Positions 1-8,480 of a stretch of 64,000 nucleotides of DNA are shown here, in pieces. Each line of letters starts with the position of its first letter. Within the stretch, counting starts at the first letter, position 1. The DNA is from Noviherbaspirillum galbum (GTDB lineage Bacteria; Pseudomonadota; Gammaproteobacteria; Burkholderiales; Burkholderiaceae_D). Both the position numbers and the translations under genes were made by a program. The notes beneath the pieces are model-generated. The model saw only the letters and a list, made by a program, of their open reading frames with translations. It made no database searches and had not been told where the DNA came from. The DNA lies in NCBI RefSeq assembly GCF_010974945.1, contig NZ_JAAIVB010000069.1, positions 62,001 to 126,000 on the forward strand, written 5' to 3'.

Positions 1-1038
1 TGTTGCGCCTGAGGCTGCCGCTCCTGCGCCGCCCGTACCGGGACCGTAGCCGTATGGGGCATTTTGGCCTCCGCCGCCGCCCCCCGCGCCCGGTGTTGAC
101 CCGCTTGCCGCTGAGCCGTTACCGCCGGCAGCACCTCCATTGCCGCCACCGCCGCCAGCGCCGCCGCCTCCGCCACCAGACGTGCTGGAGCCATTCCCGC
201 CTGCACCACCGGTGCCGCGCGTTCCTTCCGCGGGGCTCAAATAAGTGCCGTTGCCATTTCCGCCGCCTGGCGCATAGCCTCCGGCGCCGCCGCCGCCGCC
301 CAAGCTGCTCCAGTCCCCGCCTCCCCCGCCGCCGCCTTGCGAGGAAGCGCCAAAGCCGCCTCCATTTGCGGCGGACCCGGCACCTCCACCTCCACAAGCG
401 CCGACCAAGGTTGAAGTACTGCCACTGGTAGCCAGTCCAGAACCGCCGCCACCGCCCGCGCCACCGTAATAACTGCCACCACCGTAGCCACCCCCACCCC
501 CGCCGCCGCCATAACCGCTACCGGCATTTCCGCCACCGCTGCCCGAACTGCTTCCGGATCCACCGGTGCCGCCACCGCCATTACTACCGGCACTCCCCAG
601 CCCACTGCCAGGTGTCCCGCTGCTGTTGCCCGGCTGCCCGACAACAACTTGGAAACTGTAGGATTGCGACCCGTTCAAATTGAAGTACTGCGTCAGCTTC
701 TGTCCTGAATTGCCCGAGTAGCCTGACGAGCTGCTGCCACCACCCGCGCCTGCCATTTCAACCTTCATGCAGTTGACGCCGGTGGGGATGGTGATGGCCT
801 GACTTGTCGTGTACGTTGTGTAGCTGGTGAACAAACGGGACGAATCACACCCCGTGGAGCTTTGCGTGCTGGTCGTGGTTGAAGTCGCGGCAGCACCGGA
901 CGCTGCAGGTCCAAAATACATGTACCCCGCGTTGCTACCAGGAGTGACCACAATCGGGGCAGCATTGGCTACCATCGGGTTGTATCCCGACATGAGTGCG
1001 GCGATGAATAGAGCAAGGCTGCTACGGTACTTGTTCAT
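1..1038 (-). CDS. Glycine-rich secreted protein, C-terminus beyond the window
   Basis: An open frame runs from an ATG at 1038 to the window edge (346 codons, no stop seen). The N-terminus is a typical Sec signal peptide (basic MNKYR, hydrophobic core, likely cleavage near ANA-A, residue 26). A segment near residues 75-95 reads as an exposed beta strand pattern (ITIPTGVNCMKVEMAGAGGG), and from there the chain is dominated by Gly, Ser and Asn. Similar glycine-rich domains are known in pilus-tip and phage receptor-binding proteins, including shufflon-type PilV tips. It lies 52 bp after the PilV-like gene and is probably the last member of the pil operon seen here. I infer a pilus-associated adhesin. 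No strong Shine-Dalgarno precedes the start. Confidence 0.7.
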   Translation of the reverse strand, partial: MNKYRSSLALFIAALMSGYNPMVANAAPIVVTPGSNAGYMYFGPAASGAAATSTTTSTQSSTGCDSSRLFTSYTTYTTSQAITIPTGVNCMKVEMAGAGGGSSSSGYSGNSGQKLTQYFNLNGSQSYSFQVVVGQPGNSSGTPGSGLGSAGSNGGGGTGGSGSSSGSGGGNAGSGYGGGGGGGGYGGGSYYGGAGGGGGSGLATSGSTSTLVGACGGGGAGSAANGGGFGASSQGGGGGGGDWSSLGGGGGAGGYAPGGGNGNGTYLSPAEGTRGTGGAGGNGSSTSGGGGGGAGGGGGNGGAAGGNGSAASGSTPGAGGGGGGQNAPYGYGPGTGGAGAAASGAT

Positions 1039-1090
1039 GGTAAGGCCCGGTTTCTTGAGTGTCATTCGTTGCATGCGATGGTTCGCGGGG

Positions 1091-1819
1091 TCAATTCGGT
1101 AGTGCGCTGGAGAAGGTACTCAGCTGGGAGGAGCTAATGAATTTGGAAAGATCAACCTGCCACGTTCCCTGCGCTCCGCATACCTGATAGGTACTGGACG
1201 AGCGTACCGACTTGCACGTGGCACGGTCCTTGTCAGGAACGACGCCACCATTGCCGCCCATGATTTCGGCGGCAGCCGTCGCTTCGCCGTAGCTGGGGGT
1301 GCTGACGGAATTGGTGTCCTGAGCCGCGACGACGAGCATTTCGGCGTACTGCGTCGGCGCATTGGAGGCGTCGTACACGCGCTTGAAAATGCTTACCAGA
1401 CGCTGCCCGAAGACATTGGTTGCCTTGAATGTCGGCGGCAGCAGGCCCTTGTAGACGAGCCAGTTCGCGTCGAACGCGCAGGTATGCAGCGTCGTGTCGT
1501 TTGATTGTGTGCCGCCGGCGCCGGTGGTGACATTGGCCTTGACCATGCAATAGCTGGCCGCACCCGTGCCGTCGGCCATGGCCGCAAGCATGCCGGCCGT
1601 GTTGCCCAAGTAGTACTGCGCCGCCGCTTGCTGGAACGACTGGAACTGCTCGGCGACGTTCTTGGCGCGCATATCGGACTGCCATTGCACCATGTAGCGG
1701 CCAGCAAACAGCAAGACTGCCATCGACACCGACACGCCAAGCAGGACTTCGGCCATCGAGATGCCGCCTTGTCGCTGACGGCGCTTGTGAGCGGGGAGAT
1801 GAGAAGCGTTCATAGACAT
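1091..1819 (-). CDS. pilV: PilV-like minor pilin (type IVb)
   Basis: A 242-residue prepilin. A basic leader ends in Gly-Gly at residues 18-19, followed by ISMAE, so the mature protein would carry Glu at +5 and a hydrophobic helix (VLLGVSVSMAVLLFAGRYMV). This is the class III signal cut by a prepilin peptidase. PilV proteins of IncI-type thin pili have a constant pilin-like N-terminus and a variable adhesive C-terminus. Here the protein stops early and a separate glycine-rich gene follows. No recombinase or inverted shufflon segments were seen. The start overlaps the upstream stop by 10 nt and has AAGGTG upstream. PilV is a positional and structural call. Confidence 0.65.
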   Translation of the reverse strand: MSMNASHLPAHKRRQRQGGISMAEVLLGVSVSMAVLLFAGRYMVQWQSDMRAKNVAEQFQSFQQAAAQYYLGNTAGMLAAMADGTGAASYCMVKANVTTGAGGTQSNDTTLHTCAFDANWLVYKGLLPPTFKATNVFGQRLVSIFKRVYDASNAPTQYAEMLVVAAQDTNSVSTPSYGEATAAAEIMGGNGGVVPDKDRATCKSVRSSSTYQVCGAQGTWQVDLSKFISSSQLSTFSSALPN

Positions 1820-2259
1820 TGGGTCACCTTGGATGACGCTTCGGTCGCGTCACCGACATAGACATAATCCTGCCCGTTGATTGTCAACCGATTCGGGGCC
1901 GCGGACGCCGGCATCAACTGGCCAAGGGCACCAGTCGTCTGCTCGGAGAGCTGAGCGCAGATCACGAAATTGCCCGTGCCATCGGCAATTGCCTTCCATG
2001 TAGAGTTCAAATTCAGGTTCTTCATGCTGTCCGGCGTCGTGGAAGCCGCCTTCAGCGTGCTCCAGGTCAGCGTGCCGCTATAGCCGGGGTTGGCGATCAC
2101 GTACTGCTGCACGATCACCATGAAGGCGCGGTACAGGCCGACCTGGGCGGAGGCGATCGCCGCCTCCTGCGGCAACTCGCGCGATTTGTAGCCAGCCTGA
2201 ATCGCCGCCTGCCCCAGCACGACAGTCATGATCGCCACAAACAATGCGAGGTTGCCCAT
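1810..2259 (-). CDS. pilM: PilM-like small inner-membrane pilus protein
   Basis: A 149-residue protein with one N-terminal membrane segment (LALFVAIMTVVLGQAAI) and a soluble remainder with two cysteines. Size and topology match the PilM family of IncI-type pili (about 145 residues, role in assembly unclear). In IncI plasmids pilM sits between pilL and pilN, so the position near the operon end is different here. The ATG directly abuts the stop codon of the upstream ATPase gene. It could instead be a minor pseudopilin lacking a clear leader. Family assignment is tentative. Confidence 0.5.
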   Translation of the reverse strand: MGNLALFVAIMTVVLGQAAIQAGYKSRELPQEAAIASAQVGLYRAFMVIVQQYVIANPGYSGTLTWSTLKAASTTPDSMKNLNLNSTWKAIADGTGNFVICAQLSEQTTGALGQLMPASAAPNRLTINGQDYVYVGDATEASSKVTQCL

Positions 2260-3183
2260 TTACACCATCTCCAGCGGGTCCTGCCCGTTGCGCATCATGT
2301 TCGACTGGAAGTTGATGTCGTTGCTCAGGTGCGGCAACTGACCGGCGCGAATGCGCGCAGCCACCCGCGAATCGGCGCCCGACGATGCCAGGCAGCTGGC
2401 CACAAGCGCTCCGTCCATCAAGCGCTGATGCACGACCAGGCGCAACATCGCGGCAATGCCCACCATGCTTTCTTCGCTGCCCAGCCGGATCAACTGATCG
2501 ATGCCGGTGATGATGTCGGTGCCGAAGCCCGTTGCGATGACCAGAAACCCATTGCTGGCGGCGCGCAGCATCGCTTCCGCGCTGGCGGCGTCACGCACTT
2601 CGCCGACATACAGGATGACTGGCGTGGAGGCTGGCTGCGAGCGCAGCACCCCGCGCAACGATTCGGCCCAGTCCGCGGACTGATCGCCCGCCACCCATGT
2701 CTGGCTGCAGTAGCCCTTGTCGTGCCAGCCGTTCAGCGGCATTTCCGGGGGATCTTCTACCGTGTAGGACACACCCCCAAAAGCGCGCAGCCGGGAAACG
2801 ACAGTCGCGGACGCGGTCGTGGTCTTGCCCGAGCCGGGCGATCCGACGATATAGATCAGGCCGCCCGCCTTGAGCTGCTTGGACAGCAACAGCTTGTGAA
2901 TGCCGCTTGCAATCGGCGACGGCAGTTTCTCCAGGCTTGGCGGCTCCGGCGGCATCTTGCGCAGCCGGAACCACTGGCCGTCCACCGCATTGGCGTCACG
3001 CCGGCCGCGCCAGAACCGGCCCTCATGGCTGACCATGAAGTCGGTTTTCTGGAACGTCTGGCACCGGGTGAGCAACTGCTTGGCTTCGTCCAGCTCCGCG
3101 TCGTCAATCTTGCGCGGTCCCGGGAACACCAAGGAGTTGTGGAGCTCATCGTTTTTCAGATGGAGATCGGTAATGTGATCCAT
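2260..3183 (-). CDS. PilT-like traffic ATPase (second ATPase of the pil locus)
   Basis: A 307-residue secretion NTPase. Walker A (GSPGSGKTTT) lies near residue 116, the Asp box (YTVEDPPEMP) near 140 and Walker B (VILYVGEVRD) near 194. It lacks the long N-terminal domain and the CxxC pairs found in PilQ/PilB-type extension ATPases, so it looks like a retraction-type or accessory ATPase. In IncI pil operons the gene called pilT encodes a transglycosylase, and only one ATPase (PilQ) is present. An extra ATPase between the pilin gene and pilM is therefore unusual. I infer retraction or a modified assembly mode; no direct evidence of direction exists. Confidence 0.75.
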   Translation of the reverse strand: MDHITDLHLKNDELHNSLVFPGPRKIDDAELDEAKQLLTRCQTFQKTDFMVSHEGRFWRGRRDANAVDGQWFRLRKMPPEPPSLEKLPSPIASGIHKLLLSKQLKAGGLIYIVGSPGSGKTTTASATVVSRLRAFGGVSYTVEDPPEMPLNGWHDKGYCSQTWVAGDQSADWAESLRGVLRSQPASTPVILYVGEVRDAASAEAMLRAASNGFLVIATGFGTDIITGIDQLIRLGSEESMVGIAAMLRLVVHQRLMDGALVASCLASSGADSRVAARIRAGQLPHLSNDINFQSNMMRNGQDPLEMV

Positions 3184-3210
3184 AAAACCTGCTGAGCGCG
3201 TGGAAAGGAT

Positions 3211-3798
3211 TTAGCGTACTTCGATGGCGATTTTCGGAGCCGTGTTGGTTCCGCCGCAGCCGGTCAGCATGTTGGCCTGCGTCGTGGTCGTACCCGCCTT
3301 GAAGGCCGATCCACCGGTCACAGTACCCGCGTTGCCGCCAGTGAGTGCCGCCGCGTCGCCGACATTGATGTTGTAGGCTGCGGAAACGAGTTGCGGCGCG
3401 ATGCGCGCGCAATCATCCTTGCTGTACGGGCCAAGCAGCATGGCAAACTTGGTTGTCGCACCGTCGATGGTCGCGGTATTGCCCAGACCGTCAACGATGT
3501 TGGTGCCGTCGTATTTGTAGCTGGAGTTCGACAGCAGGCCGGCGTTATTGAGGTTGGCTGCCGACAGACTGGTGAAGTTGCCAGTGCTGCCCCATGTCTG
3601 CTTGATCTTGGCAATCATGGTGACCGTGTCCTGTGCAAGAGCCGCACCGCCGACGTCGCCGGTGGCGGTCTTGTAGCCCGCATAGCCGACCACGGCAACC
3701 GCCGCGCCCACTGCCAGCACAAGCAGGGTTTCTGGAAGGGTCATACCCTTGTTCTTATTGGTCAGGCCAAGCATCTTCTGGTTGCTGCGTACTTTCAT
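3211..3798 (-). CDS. pilS: Major type IVb pilin PilS
   Basis: A 195-residue prepilin with an 18-residue basic leader ending in Lys-Gly. Met-Thr-Leu-Pro-Glu follows (Glu at mature +5), then a hydrophobic helix (LLVLAVGAAVAVVGYAGY). Two cysteines lie in the C-terminal half (DDCAR and TGCGG) and probably form the disulfide loop typical of pilins. The mature N-terminal Met and roughly 177-residue length fit type IVb pilins such as PilS and TcpA. The start has AGGGAG 6-7 nt upstream. It is flanked by pilR and the PilT-like ATPase gene. No prepilin peptidase (PilU) lies inside the window, so processing needs one encoded elsewhere. Confidence 0.88.
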   Translation of the reverse strand: MKVRSNQKMLGLTNKNKGMTLPETLLVLAVGAAVAVVGYAGYKTATGDVGGAALAQDTVTMIAKIKQTWGSTGNFTSLSAANLNNAGLLSNSSYKYDGTNIVDGLGNTATIDGATTKFAMLLGPYSKDDCARIAPQLVSAAYNINVGDAAALTGGNAGTVTGGSAFKAGTTTTQANMLTGCGGTNTAPKIAIEVR

Positions 3799-3829
3799 GT
3801 GTCACTCCCTACGACGTTAAAAAGAGGAA

Positions 3830-4885
3830 TCAGGACACCGACCGGGCCGTCATCGTGATTTGCGTGAAGCTGGCATAAATCCACACGATCATCATGGCCA
3901 CGGCCAGCATCGCGATGGCCTTGATGACGGTGAATGTTCCCTTGACCTTGACCAGCGTGATTTCGGTCAAGCGTTCTGCCAAGCGGTCCAGGCCGCTTGA
4001 GAACTCGGTGCTCTGCGAATAGAGGACGATCTGCCACTGGAAGGTGGGATCGAACAACTCGCCGGCGATCGCTTCTCCCTCGTCGCCACCGGCGCGCATG
4101 CGTCCTTTGATTCGCTGGAAATGGTTTGTCGCCCAGTCACCGGCGGTATCGCCAAGCTTGTCGAGCGTCTTGGAGAGCGGGATCCCCATGCGCAGCAGGG
4201 ATGCCATGGACGCCATGATCAGCGCCGCCTTGACGTTGCGTGACATGCTCCACGGAAAGACAAAGCGGTCGAACTTGTCCCGAACGTTTCCCGTCCAGCG
4301 GTCGCGGCTATAGATGAAGGCGCCGAACCACACGCCAAGCAGCATGGCCGTGCCGATGATGATGCGTACCGCGTTATCCGCCAGCACACCCAGCGTTGCC
4401 GTGGCCGTGGGCCATTGTTCGCGGGGCAGAAGCTGCTCGAACATTGGCATCACCTTCAGCGACAGCACCAGTAGCACGCCCACGGTCATCAGCACAAGCA
4501 TGCAGGGATAGACCATTTCGCCGGCGATCGCCTTGCCCATGCGCGATGCGTTCGATGCCGCCTTGGCCGCGCGCAGCAATCCCTCATGGAGACTGCCTGC
4601 CTGCTCGCCGGCGTCGATCATCATGGCCTCCGACACCGGCACCAGCCCTTCAAGCGCCTCGCCGAAGGTATAAGCGGCCGCCTGGCGCTCGTCGCCGCCC
4701 CGCATGCGCTTGATCGCCGTGCTGGTGATGTAGCGGCGCGGATCGCCCAGCTTCTCGAACTGCTTGTCCATGCTACTCAGCGCAACGAACAGCGTGATGC
4801 CGTCCTGAACGAAGTTGGCCAGCAACAGGAAGAATTCCTCGCGCGCGCGGGCGCTGATCTGCAAGCGGATCAACAATTCCTTCAT
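3830..4885 (-). CDS. pilR: PilR, inner-membrane platform protein (T2SF/GspF family)
   Basis: A 351-residue polytopic platform protein. There are three or four membrane segments, for example MLVLMTVGVLLVLSLKVMP near residue 155, IIIGTAMLLGVWFGAFIY near 195 and FTVIKAIAMLAVAMMIVWIY near the C-terminus. Two T2SF-type cytoplasmic repeats each carry a GE(Q/L)-like signature (IDAGEQAGSLHEGL). The protein couples ATPase motion to pilin extraction. Its ATG overlaps the pilQ stop codon as ATGA, indicating translational coupling. Confidence 0.85.
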   Translation of the reverse strand: MKELLIRLQISARAREEFFLLLANFVQDGITLFVALSSMDKQFEKLGDPRRYITSTAIKRMRGGDERQAAAYTFGEALEGLVPVSEAMMIDAGEQAGSLHEGLLRAAKAASNASRMGKAIAGEMVYPCMLVLMTVGVLLVLSLKVMPMFEQLLPREQWPTATATLGVLADNAVRIIIGTAMLLGVWFGAFIYSRDRWTGNVRDKFDRFVFPWSMSRNVKAALIMASMASLLRMGIPLSKTLDKLGDTAGDWATNHFQRIKGRMRAGGDEGEAIAGELFDPTFQWQIVLYSQSTEFSSGLDRLAERLTEITLVKVKGTFTVIKAIAMLAVAMMIVWIYASFTQITMTARSVS

Positions 4886-6654
4886 TTGGGTCTCCGCATG
4901 TAGTTGTCCTTCATGTCGTAGTCATCGGCTTGCTGTTCCGAGGCCACGACGTCCGAGGTCAGCAGGTTGATCTGCGCCTCGACGTCCAGCGGGTCGATCA
5001 GGCCGCGCTTGATCTTGGAAATGCCGTGGGCCAGGGCGGTCACGCCGATGCCGTCGACCGACAACAAGCCGCTCGACTGCCAATATTCGTCCGCCTTGAT
5101 GAATTTCTCGTCCGACAACATCTGCAGCATCCGGTGGTCGGGGACCACGAACTCAGCGCAGACGGTGCGTCCCACATAACCGGTGTGGTTGCAATGCGGG
5201 CAGCCGTCGCCGCGCACCTTCACGTCGTCCACCGACAAATCGGTCACTTGCTGCACGCGATGCTCCACGTCCGGCGGCAGGCGGTTGGCGCCGCGCTCGT
5301 CGACCAGCGGGATCGCGCATTGCTGGCAAAGCAGCGGGACCAGGCGCTGATAGACGATGCAGCTGATGAAGCCGGGCATGGTGAGCAGGTCCATCGGCAC
5401 GCCCAGCTCGCGCAGGCGGACAAAGGCGCGCATGGCCGAGTAGGTGTGCAGGGTGGTCAGCAGCTTGCGCCCCGACAGCACCATGTCCTTGACGATGGTG
5501 GCGCTCTCGGCGTCGCGAATTTCGCCGACCATCATGACGTCCGGGTCCTGGCGCAGCGCGCCGCGCAGGAACGTCGTGAAAGCGCTGCCGGTATTGGCGT
5601 CGATGGACTTCTTCTTGTTGCGCGCCACGCTGGACTGGCAACCGCCGACCAGCCGGTACTCAACCGGGTCTTCGACGGTCTGGATCTTGATCGAGGTGCC
5701 CCAGCGCTGGTGGATCATCCGCAATGCCGCCTGCAGGGTCGTGCTCTTGCCCGAGTTGGTCGGGCCGCAGAAGATCACCATGCCGGTGGCGCCGGCCAGA
5801 ACGGATGCCAGCATCGCCAGCTGGTCACCGGTATATCCCAGACGGTCGGCTTCGATGCCCTCCTCGTCCATCACCAGAACGCGCATGACGATTTCGAAGT
5901 TGCCGCTGGGGTGAATGGGCATCGAGGAAAACCGCACCTGCACCTGCTGGCCCTTCGGGGTCGTGTGCTCGTAGGTGCAGTCCGATACCTGCTGATCGTC
6001 CCAGGTCACATCTTTCGAGCTATTGTCGCCGTGGACGGTATTGATGACCACGCCGATGCCCTTGGCGGTGTTCTTGGAGATCTGGCGGTGAAATACGCGC
6101 ACGCCGTTGATGCGGAACATCACATCGGCGTGGGAGTCGCGCGTCTCGATATGGATGTCGCTGGCCTGCTTTTCGACAGCCTGGTTGATCAGATCGCCGG
6201 CGATGCGCTCGGTATCGGTGGCATCGGCCGAGTCGAGCGTTTCCATGCTGGCACTGGCGCTGGCCCGCTCGTGGGCCACCTTGATGATTTCCGCGGTGGC
6301 GCGCATTAGTCGCTTGCTGTGGAACCCCTTCTGGTCGAGCACGCGCATGACCTCGTGCATTCCGGCCTTGCCGTAGATGCGTTCCGAGCAAACGATGGCC
6401 GCGGTCTTGGGACGGTCTTCGATGATTGCAAAATCACCGTTCCATTCGACCGACAGGCCGATCGCCTGATTCAGGATCGGGCCGGGGGGCACGCTCGACA
6501 TGTCGTTGAGCACCGGTGCGAGAGGAATCGGCGCCGTCGGCGTCGGGCGCGGCTGCGCGACCGGGCGCACGACAGTTCGCGCGCCGGATGCGGTGGGCTG
6601 CGCCGCCGGCACCGAATCCTTGCGGCTAATTGGCGCTATCTTCGAGAACCACAT
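4882..6654 (-). CDS. pilQ: PilQ, pilus assembly (extension) ATPase
   Basis: A 590-residue GspE/PilB-superfamily ATPase. Walker A (GPTNSGKSTT) is near residue 300, the Asp box (TVEDPVEYR) near 330 and Walker B (DPDVMMVGEIRD) near 375. Two CxxC pairs (CQQC near 446, CPHC near 486) form the usual zinc site. The N-terminal 60 residues are Pro/Ala-rich and probably a flexible tether. The ATG has GAAGG upstream and lies inside the 3' end of pilO, so the two are translationally coupled. It powers extension of the thin pilus at the inner membrane. Confidence 0.88.
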   Translation of the reverse strand: MWFSKIAPISRKDSVPAAQPTASGARTVVRPVAQPRPTPTAPIPLAPVLNDMSSVPPGPILNQAIGLSVEWNGDFAIIEDRPKTAAIVCSERIYGKAGMHEVMRVLDQKGFHSKRLMRATAEIIKVAHERASASASMETLDSADATDTERIAGDLINQAVEKQASDIHIETRDSHADVMFRINGVRVFHRQISKNTAKGIGVVINTVHGDNSSKDVTWDDQQVSDCTYEHTTPKGQQVQVRFSSMPIHPSGNFEIVMRVLVMDEEGIEADRLGYTGDQLAMLASVLAGATGMVIFCGPTNSGKSTTLQAALRMIHQRWGTSIKIQTVEDPVEYRLVGGCQSSVARNKKKSIDANTGSAFTTFLRGALRQDPDVMMVGEIRDAESATIVKDMVLSGRKLLTTLHTYSAMRAFVRLRELGVPMDLLTMPGFISCIVYQRLVPLLCQQCAIPLVDERGANRLPPDVEHRVQQVTDLSVDDVKVRGDGCPHCNHTGYVGRTVCAEFVVPDHRMLQMLSDEKFIKADEYWQSSGLLSVDGIGVTALAHGISKIKRGLIDPLDVEAQINLLTSDVVASEQQADDYDMKDNYMRRPK

Positions 6655-7948
6655 ATTCGCCTTCCAGTGAAATATTGAGTGATCCCTGCATGCCCAGCCC
6701 AGTCATCGTCATGCCGGTCAGCTTGACCGGCAGAGCGTGGGTGTCGATGCTGTGCACGAAATAGTCGGATTGCGACTTCACGCCGACGGCGTCCATCGTC
6801 GCGAAGCGCCAGCGCCCGCGCAGGCCTACCGTGACCGGCTTTTCGGAGTCCTTGAGCATCGGCGGCGGCTGCACGACGACCGCATTGGCGTTGTCCGGCT
6901 GCACGTTCCAGCGATAGGTTTCGCCAAGCGACTTCAGGGTCAGGCGCACTTCCTCGCTCCTGGACGCGCCGACCGGACGGGTCGGGACGACTTCGATCTC
7001 CTTGATCGGCCAGGTCTGCGTGACCTCGGTGTCATTGACACGGGTGGCATTGGGGATGGCAGAGCCGTCGATCGAGCGGCCAAGCGGCGTCATCGTCCAG
7101 CGCACCGTGCACTGGCGCTCGTCGCAGCGCAATTCCATCGGCGCCCAGCCGTGAAAGCTGACCGGCAACTGTCGGGAAACGTCGATCCACGCCTGATACA
7201 GCGCCTGCGGCACGGCATGCATGCGCATCTGGTTGCGGGCTGTTTCAACCTCGTTCCTGAATTGCTGCTGTGCAGCCTTCACATCGGCTTCGCGCTTGAG
7301 CTTGAGCTGGAGCGCCGCCATCAGCTGGTTCTGCTGGGACGCGGCAAGCGAGTCTTTCTGCCGCTGCATGGCGGTGCGGTCAAGGTATTGCTTTGTTGCA
7401 AACCCCGCACCGGCAATCGCGACGATAACCGCGGCAGCGCTCGCGCCAATCAGTTTTATCGACGTGGGGCGTTCGAGTCGGGAAGCCTGCCGCTGCTTCT
7501 CCGTTGCGCTCTCGAGCACCTGCTCAAAGGTCGCATGGGAGCCGCCGAAGGTGCCGAGCAGGACGGAATTGGGCTGGTAGCTCATCAACTCGGTAATTTC
7601 GGCGCGCGCCTCGCCCTCGTCCATGAGGCGGTCCTTGGCCGGCGACGGGATGCCATCGGTAATGGCGCACACCCACCACGCCGTCTCGCCGCCCGGCAGC
7701 GTGACGCTTTCGCAGAGCACGGCGTCCGGATGCACCTGGGCGACGATCGCAGCGCCGGCATAGACGGTCTTGGACGGGCAGGCATGCACTCCCAGAACGA
7801 GTTCCTTGTCGTGCTGCTGGACAAGATGGCCGTTCTGGCCCCGGCCTTTTGCCGAACGCATGGCCTTGCGCAAGGCGCCCTTGCTCCGATAGACGGACCA
7901 ATCGACGCCAACGGCTACCTGCGTGTCCTGAAACTGGAGAATCGCCAT
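6626..7948 (-). CDS. pilO: PilO, pilus accessory inner-membrane protein
   Basis: A 440-residue protein that begins MAILQFQDTQVAVGVDW when started at the ATG at 7948. A longer frame to 8050 would overlap pilP and adds a non-conserved-looking tail, so I reject it. A single membrane helix (IGASAAAVIVAIAGAGFATKQYL) lies near residue 170, followed by a coiled-coil-like stretch and a periplasmic domain. This fits the PilO family of IncI-type pili (about 430 residues), a PilN/PilO-like alignment complex component. No strong Shine-Dalgarno is visible, so coupling to pilP is likely. Confidence 0.75.
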   Translation of the reverse strand: MAILQFQDTQVAVGVDWSVYRSKGALRKAMRSAKGRGQNGHLVQQHDKELVLGVHACPSKTVYAGAAIVAQVHPDAVLCESVTLPGGETAWWVCAITDGIPSPAKDRLMDEGEARAEITELMSYQPNSVLLGTFGGSHATFEQVLESATEKQRQASRLERPTSIKLIGASAAAVIVAIAGAGFATKQYLDRTAMQRQKDSLAASQQNQLMAALQLKLKREADVKAAQQQFRNEVETARNQMRMHAVPQALYQAWIDVSRQLPVSFHGWAPMELRCDERQCTVRWTMTPLGRSIDGSAIPNATRVNDTEVTQTWPIKEIEVVPTRPVGASRSEEVRLTLKSLGETYRWNVQPDNANAVVVQPPPMLKDSEKPVTVGLRGRWRFATMDAVGVKSQSDYFVHSIDTHALPVKLTGMTMTGLGMQGSLNISLEGEYVVLEDSAN

Positions 7949-7961
7949 GGAGGGACCGGGA

Positions 7962-8480
7962 TCAGGGCTTGGCAGGAGTCGGGCGCGGCATGTCCAGTCG
8001 CGGCAGTGGGGGGAGCAGAGCTTCAGGCACGGTCGCGGCCCCGTTCGCACCCATCGGCGCTCCGGGCAGACCCGGCATGCCAGCGGCTCCCGGTGCGTTC
8101 ACCGCGAAGGCCAGCGGAATGGTTTCCTTCTGGTTCTTGATGGCGACCGTGACGCCGCCGCCGGTGATGGCGACGATCTTGAGCGAGTCGCTGACCCACT
8201 GGTTTTCGCGGAACACGCGCACCGAGCCATCCGGCATGGAAAGCTTGGCAACCATCGCGTTTTCCACGCCAAAGGCGGAGACGACGCGGGGCAATCCGGT
8301 CATCGTGGTGCCGGCTGCAAGCTGCTGACGAAGCGCGTTCACCTCGGAGCGCTTTTTCAGGATGGCGCTTTGGGCATCGAGATTGCTCATGGTTTCCGAA
8401 AAGCTTTCTGCGCGCGCGACGCTGCTCACCGCCACGGCGGCCATCAGGGCGGCAAGGACCAACACCTTAGATTTCTTCAC
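7962..8480 (-). CDS. pilP: PilP, periplasmic pilus biogenesis protein
   Basis: A 172-residue exported protein. I chose the GTG at 8480 because GGAGG sits 5 nt before it and the reading VKKSKVLVLAALMAA gives a clean signal peptide ending ARA. The longer ATG form has no comparable site. The body carries a coiled-coil-like stretch (ILKKRSEVNALRQQLAAG), then a beta-rich domain typical of PilP, then a Pro/Gly-rich tail. PilP family proteins link the inner-membrane complex to the secretin. The start overlaps pilN by 14 nt. Confidence 0.78.
   Translation of the reverse strand: MKKSKVLVLAALMAAVAVSSVARAESFSETMSNLDAQSAILKKRSEVNALRQQLAAGTTMTGLPRVVSAFGVENAMVAKLSMPDGSVRVFRENQWVSDSLKIVAITGGGVTVAIKNQKETIPLAFAVNAPGAAGMPGLPGAPMGANGAATVPEALLPPLPRLDMPRPTPAKP

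Noticed and set aside
1-647. Arg- or Val/Ala-rich frames overlapping the left end
   Set aside because: They are other-frame shadows of the glycine-rich gene, which alone has a signal peptide and a sensible start.
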